From Pseudomonas viciae (GTDB lineage: Bacteria; Pseudomonadota; Gammaproteobacteria; Pseudomonadales; Pseudomonadaceae): a DNA stretch of 64,000 nt. Positions 7,971 to 16,071 of this stretch are shown here, in pieces (the stretch's first letter is position 1; every line of letters starts with the position of its first letter). The position numbers and the translations under genes were made by a program. The notes under the pieces were generated by a model that was not told the DNA's origin, searched no databases, and saw only the letters and a program-made list of their open reading frames with translations. The DNA is taken from assembly GCF_004786035.1 (NCBI RefSeq), contig NZ_CP035088.1, positions 4,066,001 through 4,130,000 on the forward strand, read 5' to 3'.

Positions 7971-8789
7971 TTAAATCGCTGCCCGCAACTCACGTGGCGA
8001 TAGACCGTAGTGTGAGCGAAAGCGCACCGCAAAACGTGAGGCCGAGGCGTAACCGCAGGCGCCGGCAATTTCACCAATGGGACGAGAAGTTGTCTGCAGC
8101 CATTGCAACGCTGCCGCCAGTCGAACGCCCTCCAGAATATCGCGGAAACTGTCCCCCTCATTCGCCAGTTGACGACGCAAGGTCGACTCACCCAGGTTCA
8201 GATGTTGGGCAACGCTCGCAACCGTCCAATCACTCTGTGGGCTGCCCATCACCAACTGCTGCACGCGCTCGGAAATCGGATCGTCGCGCCCCATCAGCAG
8301 CGGCCCGAGCTGGCCGCCAAGGCACAGGCTCAGAAGGACCGCTTCCCCGTAGAGGGTGCGTAATGCATCCGGGGCATTCCCGTTGATGGCGGCCAACAAC
8401 TGATCCCATGCCTGTGTTGTGTGTCTGTCCAACCGCACGCACAGCTCGGTCTTCAACACGCCGCTGTGGCTCATGATCTGCTGGCTATATCGAGCGCTGA
8501 AGTTGCGCAATATCGAGACGGGGAAGGACACCGCATCGGCGATGTAGTGTCCGTGAGGGCCAGGGATATTGGAGATACCCAGTTCGCGCCCGGCCGGCAT
8601 CAGAATCAGATGTTGCGGCCCTGCACGCATTTGCCGGTCATCCCATTGCAGCAGCTTTTCCCCCTGCCGCACCCGACATAAGGTGCTCACGAACACCGGC
8701 ACCCTTGTCAACGTAACGGGCAGGCGCGACCGTATGACACTCGCATCGATAATATTTTGCCGGTGCTGTATGCCGTCACAAGGGTGCAT
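7971..8789 (-). CDS. AraC-family regulator (OruR/VirF-like N-terminal domain)
   Basis: The protein has 272 residues. The C-terminal 100 contain the AraC double helix-turn-helix: WTVASVAQHLNLGESTLRRQL, then IGEIAGACGYASASRFAVRF and FRSHYGLSPRELRA. The N-terminal part has the cupin-poor fold seen in AraC regulators whose ligand is often unknown (LLQWDDRQMRAGPQHLILMPAG). Its ATG is five bases after the stop of the YbhB-like gene, so the two are almost certainly one transcript. The 21-bp-spaced direct repeats upstream of that transcript are good candidate sites for this protein, implying autoregulation. Confidence 0.85.
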   Translation of the reverse strand: MHPCDGIQHRQNIIDASVIRSRLPVTLTRVPVFVSTLCRVRQGEKLLQWDDRQMRAGPQHLILMPAGRELGISNIPGPHGHYIADAVSFPVSILRNFSARYSQQIMSHSGVLKTELCVRLDRHTTQAWDQLLAAINGNAPDALRTLYGEAVLLSLCLGGQLGPLLMGRDDPISERVQQLVMGSPQSDWTVASVAQHLNLGESTLRRQLANEGDSFRDILEGVRLAAALQWLQTTSRPIGEIAGACGYASASRFAVRFRSHYGLSPRELRAAI

Positions 8790-8794
8790 CGTTC

Positions 8795-9334
8795 TTAACG
8801 CCCGTAAGTTGAAGTAATGGTCGCTTTGGCCAAGGCGTTGGCATTGAGCATATACCCCACCAAGGCTCCGCTGGCCTGGCTGTCGAGCGGTAGCTTATCG
8901 ACTTTCAATGCCCATACGGTGAATTGATAGCGATGGGGTTTATCCCCTACTGGAGGACAAGCACCGCCAAACGCTGACTGACCATAATCTGTCCGCCCTT
9001 GTACTGCACCGGCAGGCAAACTCGACCCGGCTCCGCTTGGCAGGCTATGGAGAGAAGCTGGCAGGTTAAAGACCGTCCAATGCCACCAGCCGCTACCGGT
9101 CGGTGCATCGGGATCGTAGACCGTGATCGCGTAACTTCGGGTACCTGCGGGGGCGTTCGCCCATGAAAGTTCGGGGGAGGTGTTGCCACCTTCGCAACCG
9201 AAGCCCTGGAACACTTCGCGACGGGTCAGCGGACGATTGTCCGCAATATCCTGGCTGGTCAGTGAAAAGTCAGCAGCGTAGCCACTCAATGAAACGAGCA
9301 TTGAGAGTGCAGGCAAAATTAATCTGATGTTCAT
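8795..9334 (-). CDS. Exported YbhB/YbcL-family (PEBP, Raf-kinase-inhibitor-like) protein
   Basis: The 179-residue protein starts with a cleavable signal peptide (MNIRLILPALSMLVSLSGYA-A). The phosphatidylethanolamine-binding-protein fold follows, with the family signatures GGNTSPELSWANAPAGTRSYAI, YDPDAPTGSGWWHW and the anion-pocket loop ending GDKPHRYQFTVWAL. Bacterial YbhB/YbcL proteins have no agreed enzymatic activity; some affect host or stress responses. It is the first gene of a two-gene unit with an AraC regulator. Being the only structural gene in that unit, it is the obvious regulatory target. Confidence 0.88.
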   Translation of the reverse strand: MNIRLILPALSMLVSLSGYAADFSLTSQDIADNRPLTRREVFQGFGCEGGNTSPELSWANAPAGTRSYAITVYDPDAPTGSGWWHWTVFNLPASLHSLPSGAGSSLPAGAVQGRTDYGQSAFGGACPPVGDKPHRYQFTVWALKVDKLPLDSQASGALVGYMLNANALAKATITSTYGR

Positions 9335-9392
9335 CGCGACTCCATCTGGGGCTAAAAATGAAGCACGAGTCTAGGTTGAACAAAGAGTGGCT

Positions 9393-9432
9393 ACTGTGCC
9401 GAAATGCTCGACAACTGTGCCGAAACGCTCGA
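9393..9432. promoter_or_regulatory. Two 19-bp direct repeats spaced 21 bp: candidate AraC-type operator
   Basis: ACTGTGCCGAAATGCTCGA at 9393-9411 and ACTGTGCCGAAACGCTCGA at 9414-9432 differ at one base and repeat every 21 bp, two helical turns. They lie about 60-100 bp upstream of the YbhB-like start, where AraC activators commonly sit. The AraC gene is second in that transcript. Binding is inferred. Confidence 0.6.
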
Positions 9433-9457
9433 TTGCACCTGAGTTGACCAAGGGTCA

Positions 9458-9480
9458 GGCGCCGGCTGAACGCCGGCGCC
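9458..9480. terminator. GC-rich hairpin after the alpha/beta hydrolase gene
   Basis: GGCGCCGGC (9458-9466) and GCCGGCGCC (9472-9480) form a perfect 9-bp stem with a 5-base loop, 12 bases past the hydrolase stop on the minus strand. The bases that follow on that strand (TGACCCTTGG) are not a good T-tract, so it may need help to terminate. Confidence 0.5.
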
Positions 9481-9492
9481 TGATTGACACGC

Positions 9493-10521
9493 TTACTTGA
9501 GGCCGTCCTGGAAGAAGCGGGTCAGCTTGGCAAAGGGAATCAGGTTGACCCGATCATACAGGTCGACATGTCCGGCGCCGGGGACGATGTACAACTCCTT
9601 GGGCTGCCCGGCCAGGCGGTAGGCGTCTTCGCTGAACTCCCGCGAATGGGCGTTTTCTCCGGCGATGAAGAGCATCGGGCGCGGCGAGATGGTCTCGATG
9701 TCGTTGAACGGGTAGAAGTTCATGAACTTGATATTGCTGGTCAACGTCGGGTGGGTGGTCAACTGCGCCGAATAGCCTTGCGGGGTGAACTCCCCACGAG
9801 GAGTACGGTAGAAGTCGTAGAATTCACGCTGGATCGGGTGGGTATCGGCGTTGAGTTCATGCACCGTGCCGCTGGTGTACTCGGTCTGGCCGCCGGTGAA
9901 TTCAACGTAGCGCTGCTGCGCGGCGGCAGCGATGGCTGCCTTGCGTTGCTCCAGGGTCTGTGAATGCTTGAGACCGTTACGATTGACCGCGCCCATGTCG
10001 TACATGCTCACGGTGGCGATGGCTTTCATGCGAGGGTCGATCTTCGCTGCGCTGATCACGAAACTGCCGCTGCCGCAAATACCCAAGGCACCGATGCGCT
10101 CCTGGTCAATGAAAGGCCGGGAGCCAAGAAAGTCCACCGCCGCGCTGAAGTCCTCTGCGTACAGGTCCGGCAGTACGGCGTTGCGTATCGCCCCCTCGCT
10201 TTCCCCCCAAAAAGACAGGTCCAGGGACAACGTGACGAAGCCCTGTTCGGCCAGTTTCTGTGCGTACAGGTTAGCGCTCTGTTCCTTCACCGCCCCCATG
10301 GGATGGCCGACGACAATTGCCGGGTGCTTGCGCTGCTTATCGAGGCCCTTGGGCAGGTAGAGGTTACCCGCCACGATCATCTGGTACTGGTTGCGAAACG
10401 TGACCTTCTGCACGGTCAGCTTGTCGCTCTGGTAGAAATTGTCAGCACCGTTGGACATATCGGCTCCTGTCGCGGCAAGCGAGCTCATCAGAAGTCCAAG
10501 CAACACGAATAATCTTTTCAC
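9493..10521 (-). CDS. Exported alpha/beta hydrolase (YcjY/dienelactone-hydrolase-like)
   Basis: The protein has 342 residues, with a signal peptide (MKRLFVLLGLLMSSLAATGA). It has an alpha/beta-hydrolase core: HPAIVVGHPMGAVKEQ at the oxyanion region, the nucleophile elbow GALGICGSGSF, the acid region PMLFIAGENAHSREF and the histidine in GAGHVDLYD. At the elbow the nucleophile position is Cys (G-I-C-G-S), as in dienelactone hydrolases and E. coli YcjY, rather than the usual Ser. The substrate is unknown. It is divergent from a LysR gene across 158 bases holding two palindromes, which suggests LysR control. Confidence 0.82.
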   Translation of the reverse strand: MKRLFVLLGLLMSSLAATGADMSNGADNFYQSDKLTVQKVTFRNQYQMIVAGNLYLPKGLDKQRKHPAIVVGHPMGAVKEQSANLYAQKLAEQGFVTLSLDLSFWGESEGAIRNAVLPDLYAEDFSAAVDFLGSRPFIDQERIGALGICGSGSFVISAAKIDPRMKAIATVSMYDMGAVNRNGLKHSQTLEQRKAAIAAAAQQRYVEFTGGQTEYTSGTVHELNADTHPIQREFYDFYRTPRGEFTPQGYSAQLTTHPTLTSNIKFMNFYPFNDIETISPRPMLFIAGENAHSREFSEDAYRLAGQPKELYIVPGAGHVDLYDRVNLIPFAKLTRFFQDGLK

Positions 10522-10568
10522 TGGATCTCCCCTGGGGTTGGCGGACGGGCAGCGCCCGTTGACATGAA

Positions 10569-10650
10569 GCCCCGAGGCTCGGGGCCGTGAGCATCTTCGC
10601 GCACTGCGCAGACTTTGATTAGCTAATGAATACTTAAAGAGGTTATAACC
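10569..10650. promoter_or_regulatory. Hydrolase/LysR divergent promoter with palindromes
   Basis: ATTAGCTAAT (10618-10627) and GGTTATAACC (10641-10650) are perfect 10-bp palindromes just upstream of the LysR start at 10680. A third symmetric element, GCCCCGA-N3-TCGGGGC (10569-10585), is closer to the hydrolase and may form a leader hairpin. The first two fit LysR recognition and activation sites, by inference. Confidence 0.45.
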
Positions 10651-10679
10651 CCTGCTAATCAGTCAACCGAGACCGCAGC

Positions 10680-11582
10680 ATGCCCAAGCACAACTTCAAC
10701 GACCTCATGGCGTTCGTCGTGGTCGCCCGCGAAAGCAGCTTCACCCGTGCAGCAGCGCACCTGGGGATCACCCAATCCGCCGTCAGCCAAGTGGTCTCCG
10801 GGCTCGAGACACGGCTGAAAATCCGTCTGCTTACACGAACCACTCGCAGCGTTTCGCTGACCGCGGCGGGCGAACGCCTGCTCCAGTCGATCGGCCATCG
10901 CTTCGACGAGATCGAATGTGAGCTGGACGCCCTCACCGAACTGCGCGACAAACCGGCCGGCACCGTGCGCATCACCTGTGGCGATCACGTGGTCAAGACC
11001 ACACTCCTCCCCCGACTACTGCCGCTGCTGCGCGAATACCCGGACATTCGCCTGGAGCTGGACATCAACTACGGTTTTCGCGACATCGTTGCCGATCGCT
11101 TCGATGCAGGTGTGCGCTTTGGAGAAACCGTGGACCTGGACATGATCGCCGTGCCTATCGGGCCGGACGTGCGCATGGCGGTCGTGGCCACGCCCGAATA
11201 CTTCACCGAGCACGGCCTTCCGAAAACCCCGCGTGATCTGGTGGCGCATCGTTGTATCAATACTCGTTTTCCCACCTACGGCGGCGTGGATGCCTGGGAG
11301 TTCGAGCAAAAGGGCAAAAAACTCAAAGTGCGCGTTGACGGTCAGTTAGTGTTCAACACCTCGACACACGTGCCTGAGGCCGTCCTCGATGGCGTGGGTA
11401 TTGCCTACCTGCCGGAAGAGGAGTTCGCCCCGTACCTGAACGAGGGGCGGCTGATGCGAGTACTGGAAGACTGGTGTCCGGCGTTTTCGGGCTACCACCT
11501 CTACTACCCGAGCCGCCGACAGCCGTCTCCGGCCTTTTCTCTGGTGGTCGATGCGCTACGGGCTAAGCGCCCTGCAGCTTGA
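10680..11582 (+). CDS. LysR-family transcriptional regulator
   Basis: The 300-residue protein has the standard LysR layout. An N-terminal helix-turn-helix covers about residues 8-65 (MAFVVVARESSFTRAAAHLG, then QSAVSQVVSGLETRL and LLTRTTRSVSLTAAGE). A linker helix and a type 2 periplasmic-binding fold from about residue 92 follow (AGTVRITCGDHVVKTTLLP, then the DIVADRFDAGVRFGE segment). The latter motif is typical of the CrgA/AaeR-like clade that often regulates oxidoreductase or hydrolase genes next door. It is divergent from the exported hydrolase and probably controls it. Confidence 0.88.
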   Translation: MPKHNFNDLMAFVVVARESSFTRAAAHLGITQSAVSQVVSGLETRLKIRLLTRTTRSVSLTAAGERLLQSIGHRFDEIECELDALTELRDKPAGTVRITCGDHVVKTTLLPRLLPLLREYPDIRLELDINYGFRDIVADRFDAGVRFGETVDLDMIAVPIGPDVRMAVVATPEYFTEHGLPKTPRDLVAHRCINTRFPTYGGVDAWEFEQKGKKLKVRVDGQLVFNTSTHVPEAVLDGVGIAYLPEEEFAPYLNEGRLMRVLEDWCPAFSGYHLYYPSRRQPSPAFSLVVDALRAKRPAA

Positions 11583-11658
11583 TTGATAAGAGAAGCTACT
11601 AACCCTATTCAGAATTGATCAGCTAGTCAGTGGGCGCTTCATCGGCGAGCATTTGCGA

Positions 11659-12105
11659 ATGACCATTCGACGATCAAATTTGGCGGTATTCGGACTGCTG
11701 GCGTATCTGACCTGCGCAACAGCACACTCTCAGTCGACGGATGAAAAAATGGAGGCGCCTGCAATGTGGATGACGGTTGGCAATCAGCGTTTTTCCATCA
11801 CCCTTGACGATAATCCCAGCGCCCGGGCACTGGTGCGGCAACTGCCGCTGCGATTGGACATGAGAGAGCTCAACGGCAATGAGAAGTACGCCAGCCTGCC
11901 TGCCCCACTGGCGACCAATGCAACCAGACCCGGCACGCTGCGCAATGGCGACTTGATGCTGTATGGCGACGACACATTGGTGGTCTTCTACTCAACGCTC
12001 AAGTCGTCGTATGCCTATACACGCCTTGGGCGGGTGAATACTCCTGACGATCTGCCCAAGACCCTCGGCCCTGGGGATGTCCAGGCTATTTTTTCAAGGG
12101 ATTGA
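11659..12105 (+). CDS. Exported cyclophilin-like-fold protein
   Basis: The 148-residue protein has a hydrophobic N-terminal signal segment (LAVFGLLAYLTCATAHS). The remainder matches the bacterial cyclophilin-like family: MTVGNQRFSITLDDNPSARALVRQLPLRLDM, a central ELNGNEKYASLP, then NGDLMLYGDDTLVVFY, and a closing YTRLGRVNTPDDLPKTLG. These proteins share the cyclophilin barrel but lack the proline-isomerase active-site arginine pattern, and their role is unknown. The ATG at 11659 was preferred over a TTG at 11653; neither has a strong ribosome site. It follows the LysR gene by 76 bases. Confidence 0.8.
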   Translation: MTIRRSNLAVFGLLAYLTCATAHSQSTDEKMEAPAMWMTVGNQRFSITLDDNPSARALVRQLPLRLDMRELNGNEKYASLPAPLATNATRPGTLRNGDLMLYGDDTLVVFYSTLKSSYAYTRLGRVNTPDDLPKTLGPGDVQAIFSRD

Positions 12106-12175
12106 GCAACCGGGTCACGAGTAAAAGCATCGATTCGATCTGCTCTCCACCCTGGGTATCGCAGATACGCCAACT

Positions 12176-12967
12176 TCAATTTATAGGGAAAACATCCTGC
12201 CGGGGCATAAAAAAACGAGTAAACAGTTCGGATTGTGACTTGATATTCAATTTGGTGTAGATATTGCGCCGATGAACTTTTATCGTTTCTGCCGACAGGG
12301 AAAGCTTGCCGGCGATTTCTTTATTGGAGAAGCCACTCAACAACAACTTGAGCACATCCTTTTCACGCGCTGTTATTTGTGCACCGAGCGAGACAATCGA
12401 TTCTGGCCATGGCGTTGGCTCGGCAAAATCCTTTTCCACATCCACTTCAAAATGCATGCGCTGCTGCATTAATGCAGTCACCCATGGCTTGATCATATCA
12501 AGCGTTGTTATCTGCTCCTGATTAAAATGGACATTGCTGCCAAAGGAAATGCATAACGTTCTTTCAGCATCAAGCCGGACATTGTACTGAGCCTCATCCA
12601 CCGAAATATATTGCTCGAAATACTGATGATAATATTCAGTCTCACGAAAGTGCTCCGGCGCGATATCCAGCATATGAAAGAAGCCGCTTTGTGGATTCTC
12701 CCGATCCGCAATATAAAACGGATCCAGCATATACAGCCCCTTCACATAACGATGAATGAATGCATCGACCTCTTCCGTATCTATCATTTCAGGAAGGCTC
12801 ACGACTTGCACTTGCTGATTGCTAAAAATCAATACAACCCAGTTATCGATCTGCACATATTCATTTAACGTACGAACAAGTGAGCTCCAGAATTCTGGAC
12901 GATTCAACTGCATGATCAGCTTTCCAATCGATCGATGCCAAGCCAGGCTGTGAAGGTCGAGTGGCAT
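12176..12967 (-). CDS. LuxR-type HTH regulator
   Basis: The 263-residue protein ends with a LuxR/GerE DNA-binding domain at about residues 190-255 (ITAREKDVLKLLLSGFSNKEIAGKLSLSAETIKVHRRNIYTKLNIKS region). The 180-residue N-terminal part has no receiver-domain aspartates. It also lacks the W-Y-D-P-W pattern of acyl-homoserine-lactone binding, so it is not a standard quorum receptor. The gene is noticeably AT-richer than its neighbours (AATATA-rich stretches around 12600-12750), which suggests acquisition or relaxed codon use. It is divergent from the PotF-like binding-protein gene and could control it. Confidence 0.82.
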   Translation of the reverse strand: MPLDLHSLAWHRSIGKLIMQLNRPEFWSSLVRTLNEYVQIDNWVVLIFSNQQVQVVSLPEMIDTEEVDAFIHRYVKGLYMLDPFYIADRENPQSGFFHMLDIAPEHFRETEYYHQYFEQYISVDEAQYNVRLDAERTLCISFGSNVHFNQEQITTLDMIKPWVTALMQQRMHFEVDVEKDFAEPTPWPESIVSLGAQITAREKDVLKLLLSGFSNKEIAGKLSLSAETIKVHRRNIYTKLNIKSQSELFTRFFMPRQDVFPIN

Positions 12968-12989
12968 TTTCTACCCCTTTTGGGTTAGG

Positions 12990-13060
12990 GATTCGTCGGG
13001 CGGGGATAAGTATTCGTAGGTATTTACTATTCGTCAATGCCCGGTATATTCACTGCCCGG
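12990..13060. promoter_or_regulatory. LuxR/PotF-like divergent promoter with ATTCGT repeats
   Basis: ATTCGT occurs three times in 45 bases (12991, 13012, 13029), two of them as TATTCGT spaced 17 bp. TGCCCGG is repeated at 13039 and 13054. The region lies between the LuxR start (12967) and the binding-protein start (13106). These are candidate sites for the adjacent regulator; spacing is irregular, so confidence is low. Confidence 0.3.
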
Positions 13061-13105
13061 GGTTACGATGGCCATGAGGGCGATCGTCTTGACAAGGATA
13101 GTTGT

Positions 13106-14209
13106 ATGAGCAAATCACGTCTGCGAACCATTTTTTCAGCGTCGCTTCTTTGTGCCGGGATAAGCACATCGGCGGGGGCTGTAGAACCTGGGGTGTATCT
13201 GTACAACTGGTTTGGCTTTATCGCACCGCAGACGCCAAAGGAGTTTGAGCAGGAAACCGGCACCCGCTTCCATATGGATGCATTCGACAGTGCCGAAATC
13301 ATGCAAAGTAAAGTAATGGCCGGGCGCACGGGCTATGACGTGGTTGTGGCCACCTCCAATGTGTTGCCAAGCCTGATCCAGGCCGGAGTGCTTCAGCCAT
13401 TGGATCGCAATCAACTGAGCAACTTGTCACACATCGATCCCGCTATTTTGTCCCAGCTTGCGGTCAATGACCCAGGTAATCGCTACGCCGTCCCCTATCT
13501 ATGGGGTACCACCGGCATTGGCTATGACGTGGATAAAGTCAAAGCGGCATTAGGCGATAATGCGCCGGTCGATAGCTGGGATTTAATCTTCAAAGAAGAG
13601 AACATCAGCAAACTCAAGTCGTGTGGCGTGGCGATGCTTGATTCTCCCAGCGAGATCATTTCAATTGCCTTGCATTACCTTGGGCTCCCTAGCAATAGCA
13701 AGAACCCGGATGATTACCAGAAGGCGCAAGCGCTGCTGTTAAAAATCCGCCCCTATGTCGTCTATTTCGACTCATCCAGAATCGACTCCGACCTGGCCGA
13801 TGGCAATATTTGTGCGGTAGTCGGATGGGCGAATGGTGCGCTTGCTGCGCAGGCCATGAACGAGAAGGCCAACACTGGACGCAAAATTGCCTACAGCCTT
13901 CCTCGCGAGGGCGCACTGGTCTGGTCGGAAAATCTGGTTTTGCTAAAGAATGCTCCTCACCCGAAAGAAGGCATGGCGTTCATTAATTACATGTTGCGAC
14001 CCGACGTTATTGCCAAGACTTCAAACCACACCCTCTACCCTAACGCCAATAAAGACGCCACTGAATTTGTCGAGCAAAAACTGCGCGACAATCCTTGGAT
14101 TTATCCAGACAAAAAGACCATCGCCACACTTGTTCCGCTGGAGCCACTGCCATTGAAACTGGAGCGAATCCGCACCCGGGTCTGGACCAAAGTTAAGAGT
14201 GGTACATGA
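13106..14209 (+). CDS. Polyamine-type ABC transporter substrate-binding protein (PotF/SpuD-like)
   Basis: From the ATG at 13106 (AAGGATA upstream) the protein is 367 residues; a longer frame from 13037 is not supported. It begins with a signal peptide (TIFSASLLCAGISTSAGA) and continues with the PotF/SpuD pattern: VYLYNWFGFIAPQTPKEFEQETG, YDVVVATSNVLPSLIQAGVL, PYLWGTTGIGYDVDKV and the late region AFINYMLRPDVIAKTSN. Such proteins capture putrescine or spermidine in the periplasm for an ABC importer. No permease or ATPase gene is adjacent, so it either serves a transporter encoded elsewhere or acts as a sensor. Ligand specificity is not assigned. Confidence 0.85.
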   Translation: MSKSRLRTIFSASLLCAGISTSAGAVEPGVYLYNWFGFIAPQTPKEFEQETGTRFHMDAFDSAEIMQSKVMAGRTGYDVVVATSNVLPSLIQAGVLQPLDRNQLSNLSHIDPAILSQLAVNDPGNRYAVPYLWGTTGIGYDVDKVKAALGDNAPVDSWDLIFKEENISKLKSCGVAMLDSPSEIISIALHYLGLPSNSKNPDDYQKAQALLLKIRPYVVYFDSSRIDSDLADGNICAVVGWANGALAAQAMNEKANTGRKIAYSLPREGALVWSENLVLLKNAPHPKEGMAFINYMLRPDVIAKTSNHTLYPNANKDATEFVEQKLRDNPWIYPDKKTIATLVPLEPLPLKLERIRTRVWTKVKSGT

Positions 14210-14379
14210 TCTGACTGGGTTATCGCCTTTGTTTCCCTCTACCACCTCTGTTTTATCTGAGGGAGGCATTTCTGCGATAACTGCTTTGGGGCAATGAACA
14301 TCACATAGGGAGCAGGGACAGCCCCGATCAGCCGACTGACTGAGGGGCGGTCATAGCGGTTCCAGGGAAGGATAGAATC

Positions 14380-14625
14380 ATGAGCCAAGGTGATTACCAG
14401 TGGCACTTGGAGTCGGACGACTACAAAGCCTACATGGAGATTGAGGAACAAATCGGCCATTGCACACCCGACCAAGCCTGGGCCATGTATTCCATTTCAG
14501 GCGGGGCGGTGCGTGCACACATCACCCGGGCAGTGATGAAACTCATTGCCAGCGGTAACGAGGCCCTGCTGGTTGAATTCCCCGAACTCGCACCAGCTGA
14601 AAAGGGAAATCACAAATCGAGCTGA
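14380..14625 (+). CDS. Small hypothetical protein
   Basis: This 81-residue soluble protein has a good ribosome site (GGGAAGGA, ten bases before the ATG). It is acidic at the N-terminus (QWHLESDDYKAYMEIEEQIG), with a middle segment AWAMYSISGGAVRAHITRAVMKLIASG. I do not recognise a family. There is no signal peptide or membrane segment and only one cysteine. It sits alone between the PotF-like gene and the convergent trmK. The good start site and balanced composition make it a likely real gene. Confidence 0.55.
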   Translation: MSQGDYQWHLESDDYKAYMEIEEQIGHCTPDQAWAMYSISGGAVRAHITRAVMKLIASGNEALLVEFPELAPAEKGNHKSS

Positions 14626-14659
14626 CACATGCGTGTTGTCACGCTCTCGTAGTCTGGCC

Positions 14660-15355
14660 TCAAGCCAGCAGCTCGGTGATCCACCGTGCCTGCCGGGCAA
14701 TCTCTTGCACCTTCTCCTCGGGCACGGCCTGCCGCGCTCGGGTGAAGTGGCTCAGGGTCCGCTGCTTCTCGCGCAGAATACGCTGCCATTTGGCCAGGAA
14801 CACCGGGCTGCGCGCCTGCATCTGCAATGGGCCGAAGTACAGTTGCTCGGCGGTATACCCCACCTGCGCGGCGCGCTCAGCGACGATGATCTCGTAGTAG
14901 AAACGATTTTCCCGCAGCACTTCTTCGCAGAGGATGCGGTAGCCATTTTCCATCAACCATTGGCGCAGTGGCTGCTCGCCGCCGTTGGGCTGCAGAATCA
15001 GGCGCTCATGGCCGCTCAGGCGCGCCTTGCCGCTATCGAGGATGTCACGGATCGTCTCGCCGCCCATGCCGCAGATGCTGATCGCCGTAATTCCATCCGC
15101 TGGCTGGATCGCCGCCAGGCCATTGGCCAGGCGCACGGTGATCCGCTGGTCGAGGCCATTCTCGCCCACGGTGCGTTCGGCCGCGCGAAACGGCGTCAAC
15201 GCCACCTCACCCGCCACCGCCGCCGCAATGGCCCCCCGGCGCATCAACGCCACCGGCAGGTAGCCATGATCCGAGCCGATATCGGCCAGGCGTGCGCCTG
15301 CTGGCACATGCGCTGCCACGCGCTCCAGGCGCATGGACAATGTCTGTTCCTTCAA
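14660..15355 (-). CDS. trmK: tRNA (adenine(22)-N1)-methyltransferase, TrmK family
   Basis: The 231-residue protein carries a class I SAM-methyltransferase fold. The glycine motif is ADIGSDHGYLPVALMRRG, followed by TAISICGMGGETIRDIL and RLILQPNGGEQPLRQWL, the signature of the TrmK/YqfN group. TrmK methylates N1 of A22 in some tRNAs. The start is a TTG at 15355 with AAGGAA seven bases upstream; the ATG at 15334 is an alternative that drops seven residues. The C-terminal part is helical and rich in Arg and Gln (ILREKQRTLSHFTRARQ), matching the coiled-coil end of the family. It stands alone. Confidence 0.85.
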   Translation of the reverse strand: MKEQTLSMRLERVAAHVPAGARLADIGSDHGYLPVALMRRGAIAAAVAGEVALTPFRAAERTVGENGLDQRITVRLANGLAAIQPADGITAISICGMGGETIRDILDSGKARLSGHERLILQPNGGEQPLRQWLMENGYRILCEEVLRENRFYYEIIVAERAAQVGYTAEQLYFGPLQMQARSPVFLAKWQRILREKQRTLSHFTRARQAVPEEKVQEIARQARWITELLA

Positions 15356-15696
15356 CTGCGGTTCCTTTTCACCACGAACGTCCGCACCTTTGGCCGGATC
15401 GGGGCGCGACTCTATCGAGCAACGCCGTGGGTTTCAAATTCCCGCGATCAGTGCCCTGGTTTCTACCCCGATCACGTACATTTTCGCCCCAAAACGACAA
15501 CATAATGGCGCCGGCATTGAGAGAGTAAAAAACAAACGTAAAAGTGCCATTTTTCCGACGATCGGCATCAATTTGCCATTGCTGAAGATTTGAATGAAGG
15601 CAGATCATTCGCCTAGTCACGGCTACGCGCTTAGGCCCGCCAGCCATGACTGACAACGGATGTATTGATCGCTTCACTCGATTGGAGCAACCCAGG
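15356..15696. other. 341-bp region with no recognised gene
   Basis: The interval lies between the divergent trmK and the small cysteine-rich gene. Frames that cross it are continuations of shadow frames and have no ribosome sites. The centre (about 15500-15610) is AT-richer, as expected for promoters. I see no hairpin, repeat or RNA gene that I could support. Confidence 0.5.
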
Positions 15697-15936
15697 ATGA
15701 TGACGGTTTATTTTGTGGTGATGGCCATCTGCAGTGGCGTCGAAGGCTGCGTGGAAGAACGGAAGCCGGGGCCAACCTTTGCTTCCAGAGCAATGTGCAT
15801 GGAGACGGCCAGGGTCATGCCACCACGCAAAGGTGTGAAGTTCAAATGTCGCAGCGAGCGTTTATGGGTGCGTGAAACGCCGCGTGCAGACGGTTACGAA
15901 AGCTTTGTCTCGACGGGTGCCAAGACGCAGCCTTAG
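15697..15936 (+). CDS. Small hypothetical protein with hydrophobic N-terminus
   Basis: The protein is 79 residues from the ATG at 15697 (GGAGCAACCCAGG upstream); an in-frame ATG at 15646 would add 17 residues. It begins MMTVYFVVMAICSGVEGCV, a possible short signal or membrane anchor. The rest is small and basic, with four cysteines in all (in AICSG, EGCVEE, AMCMET and KCRSE). I do not recognise a family. It converges on the aminotransferase gene, and a strong hairpin lies between them. Confidence 0.5.
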   Translation: MMTVYFVVMAICSGVEGCVEERKPGPTFASRAMCMETARVMPPRKGVKFKCRSERLWVRETPRADGYESFVSTGAKTQP

Positions 15937-16010
15937 TGATATGAAATTTCGTCAGTGGCTCAGAGGGTGGCGCCGGACAGTTGAACGTTAAGCTGCGACG
16001 GATCAACCCC

Positions 16011-16048
16011 CGCAACGAACCGAGCAACAAAAGGCTCGGCTCGTTGCG
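16011..16048. terminator. Strong hairpin between convergent genes (likely bidirectional terminator)
   Basis: CGCAACGAACCGAGC (16011-16025) and GCTCGGCTCGTTGCG (16034-16048) pair over 15 bases with one A-C mismatch and an 8-base loop AACAAAAG. It lies between the stops of the hypothetical gene (+) and the aminotransferase gene (-). No clear T-run follows on either side. Confidence 0.6.
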
Positions 16049-16071
16049 CACACGGCACCACTCCCACGGCA

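Noticed and set aside
12176..12967. Acyl-homoserine-lactone quorum-sensing receptor
   Set aside because: The N-terminal domain lacks the conserved Trp, Tyr and Asp residues of AHL pockets, and no synthase gene is nearby. Only the DNA-binding domain is LuxR-like.
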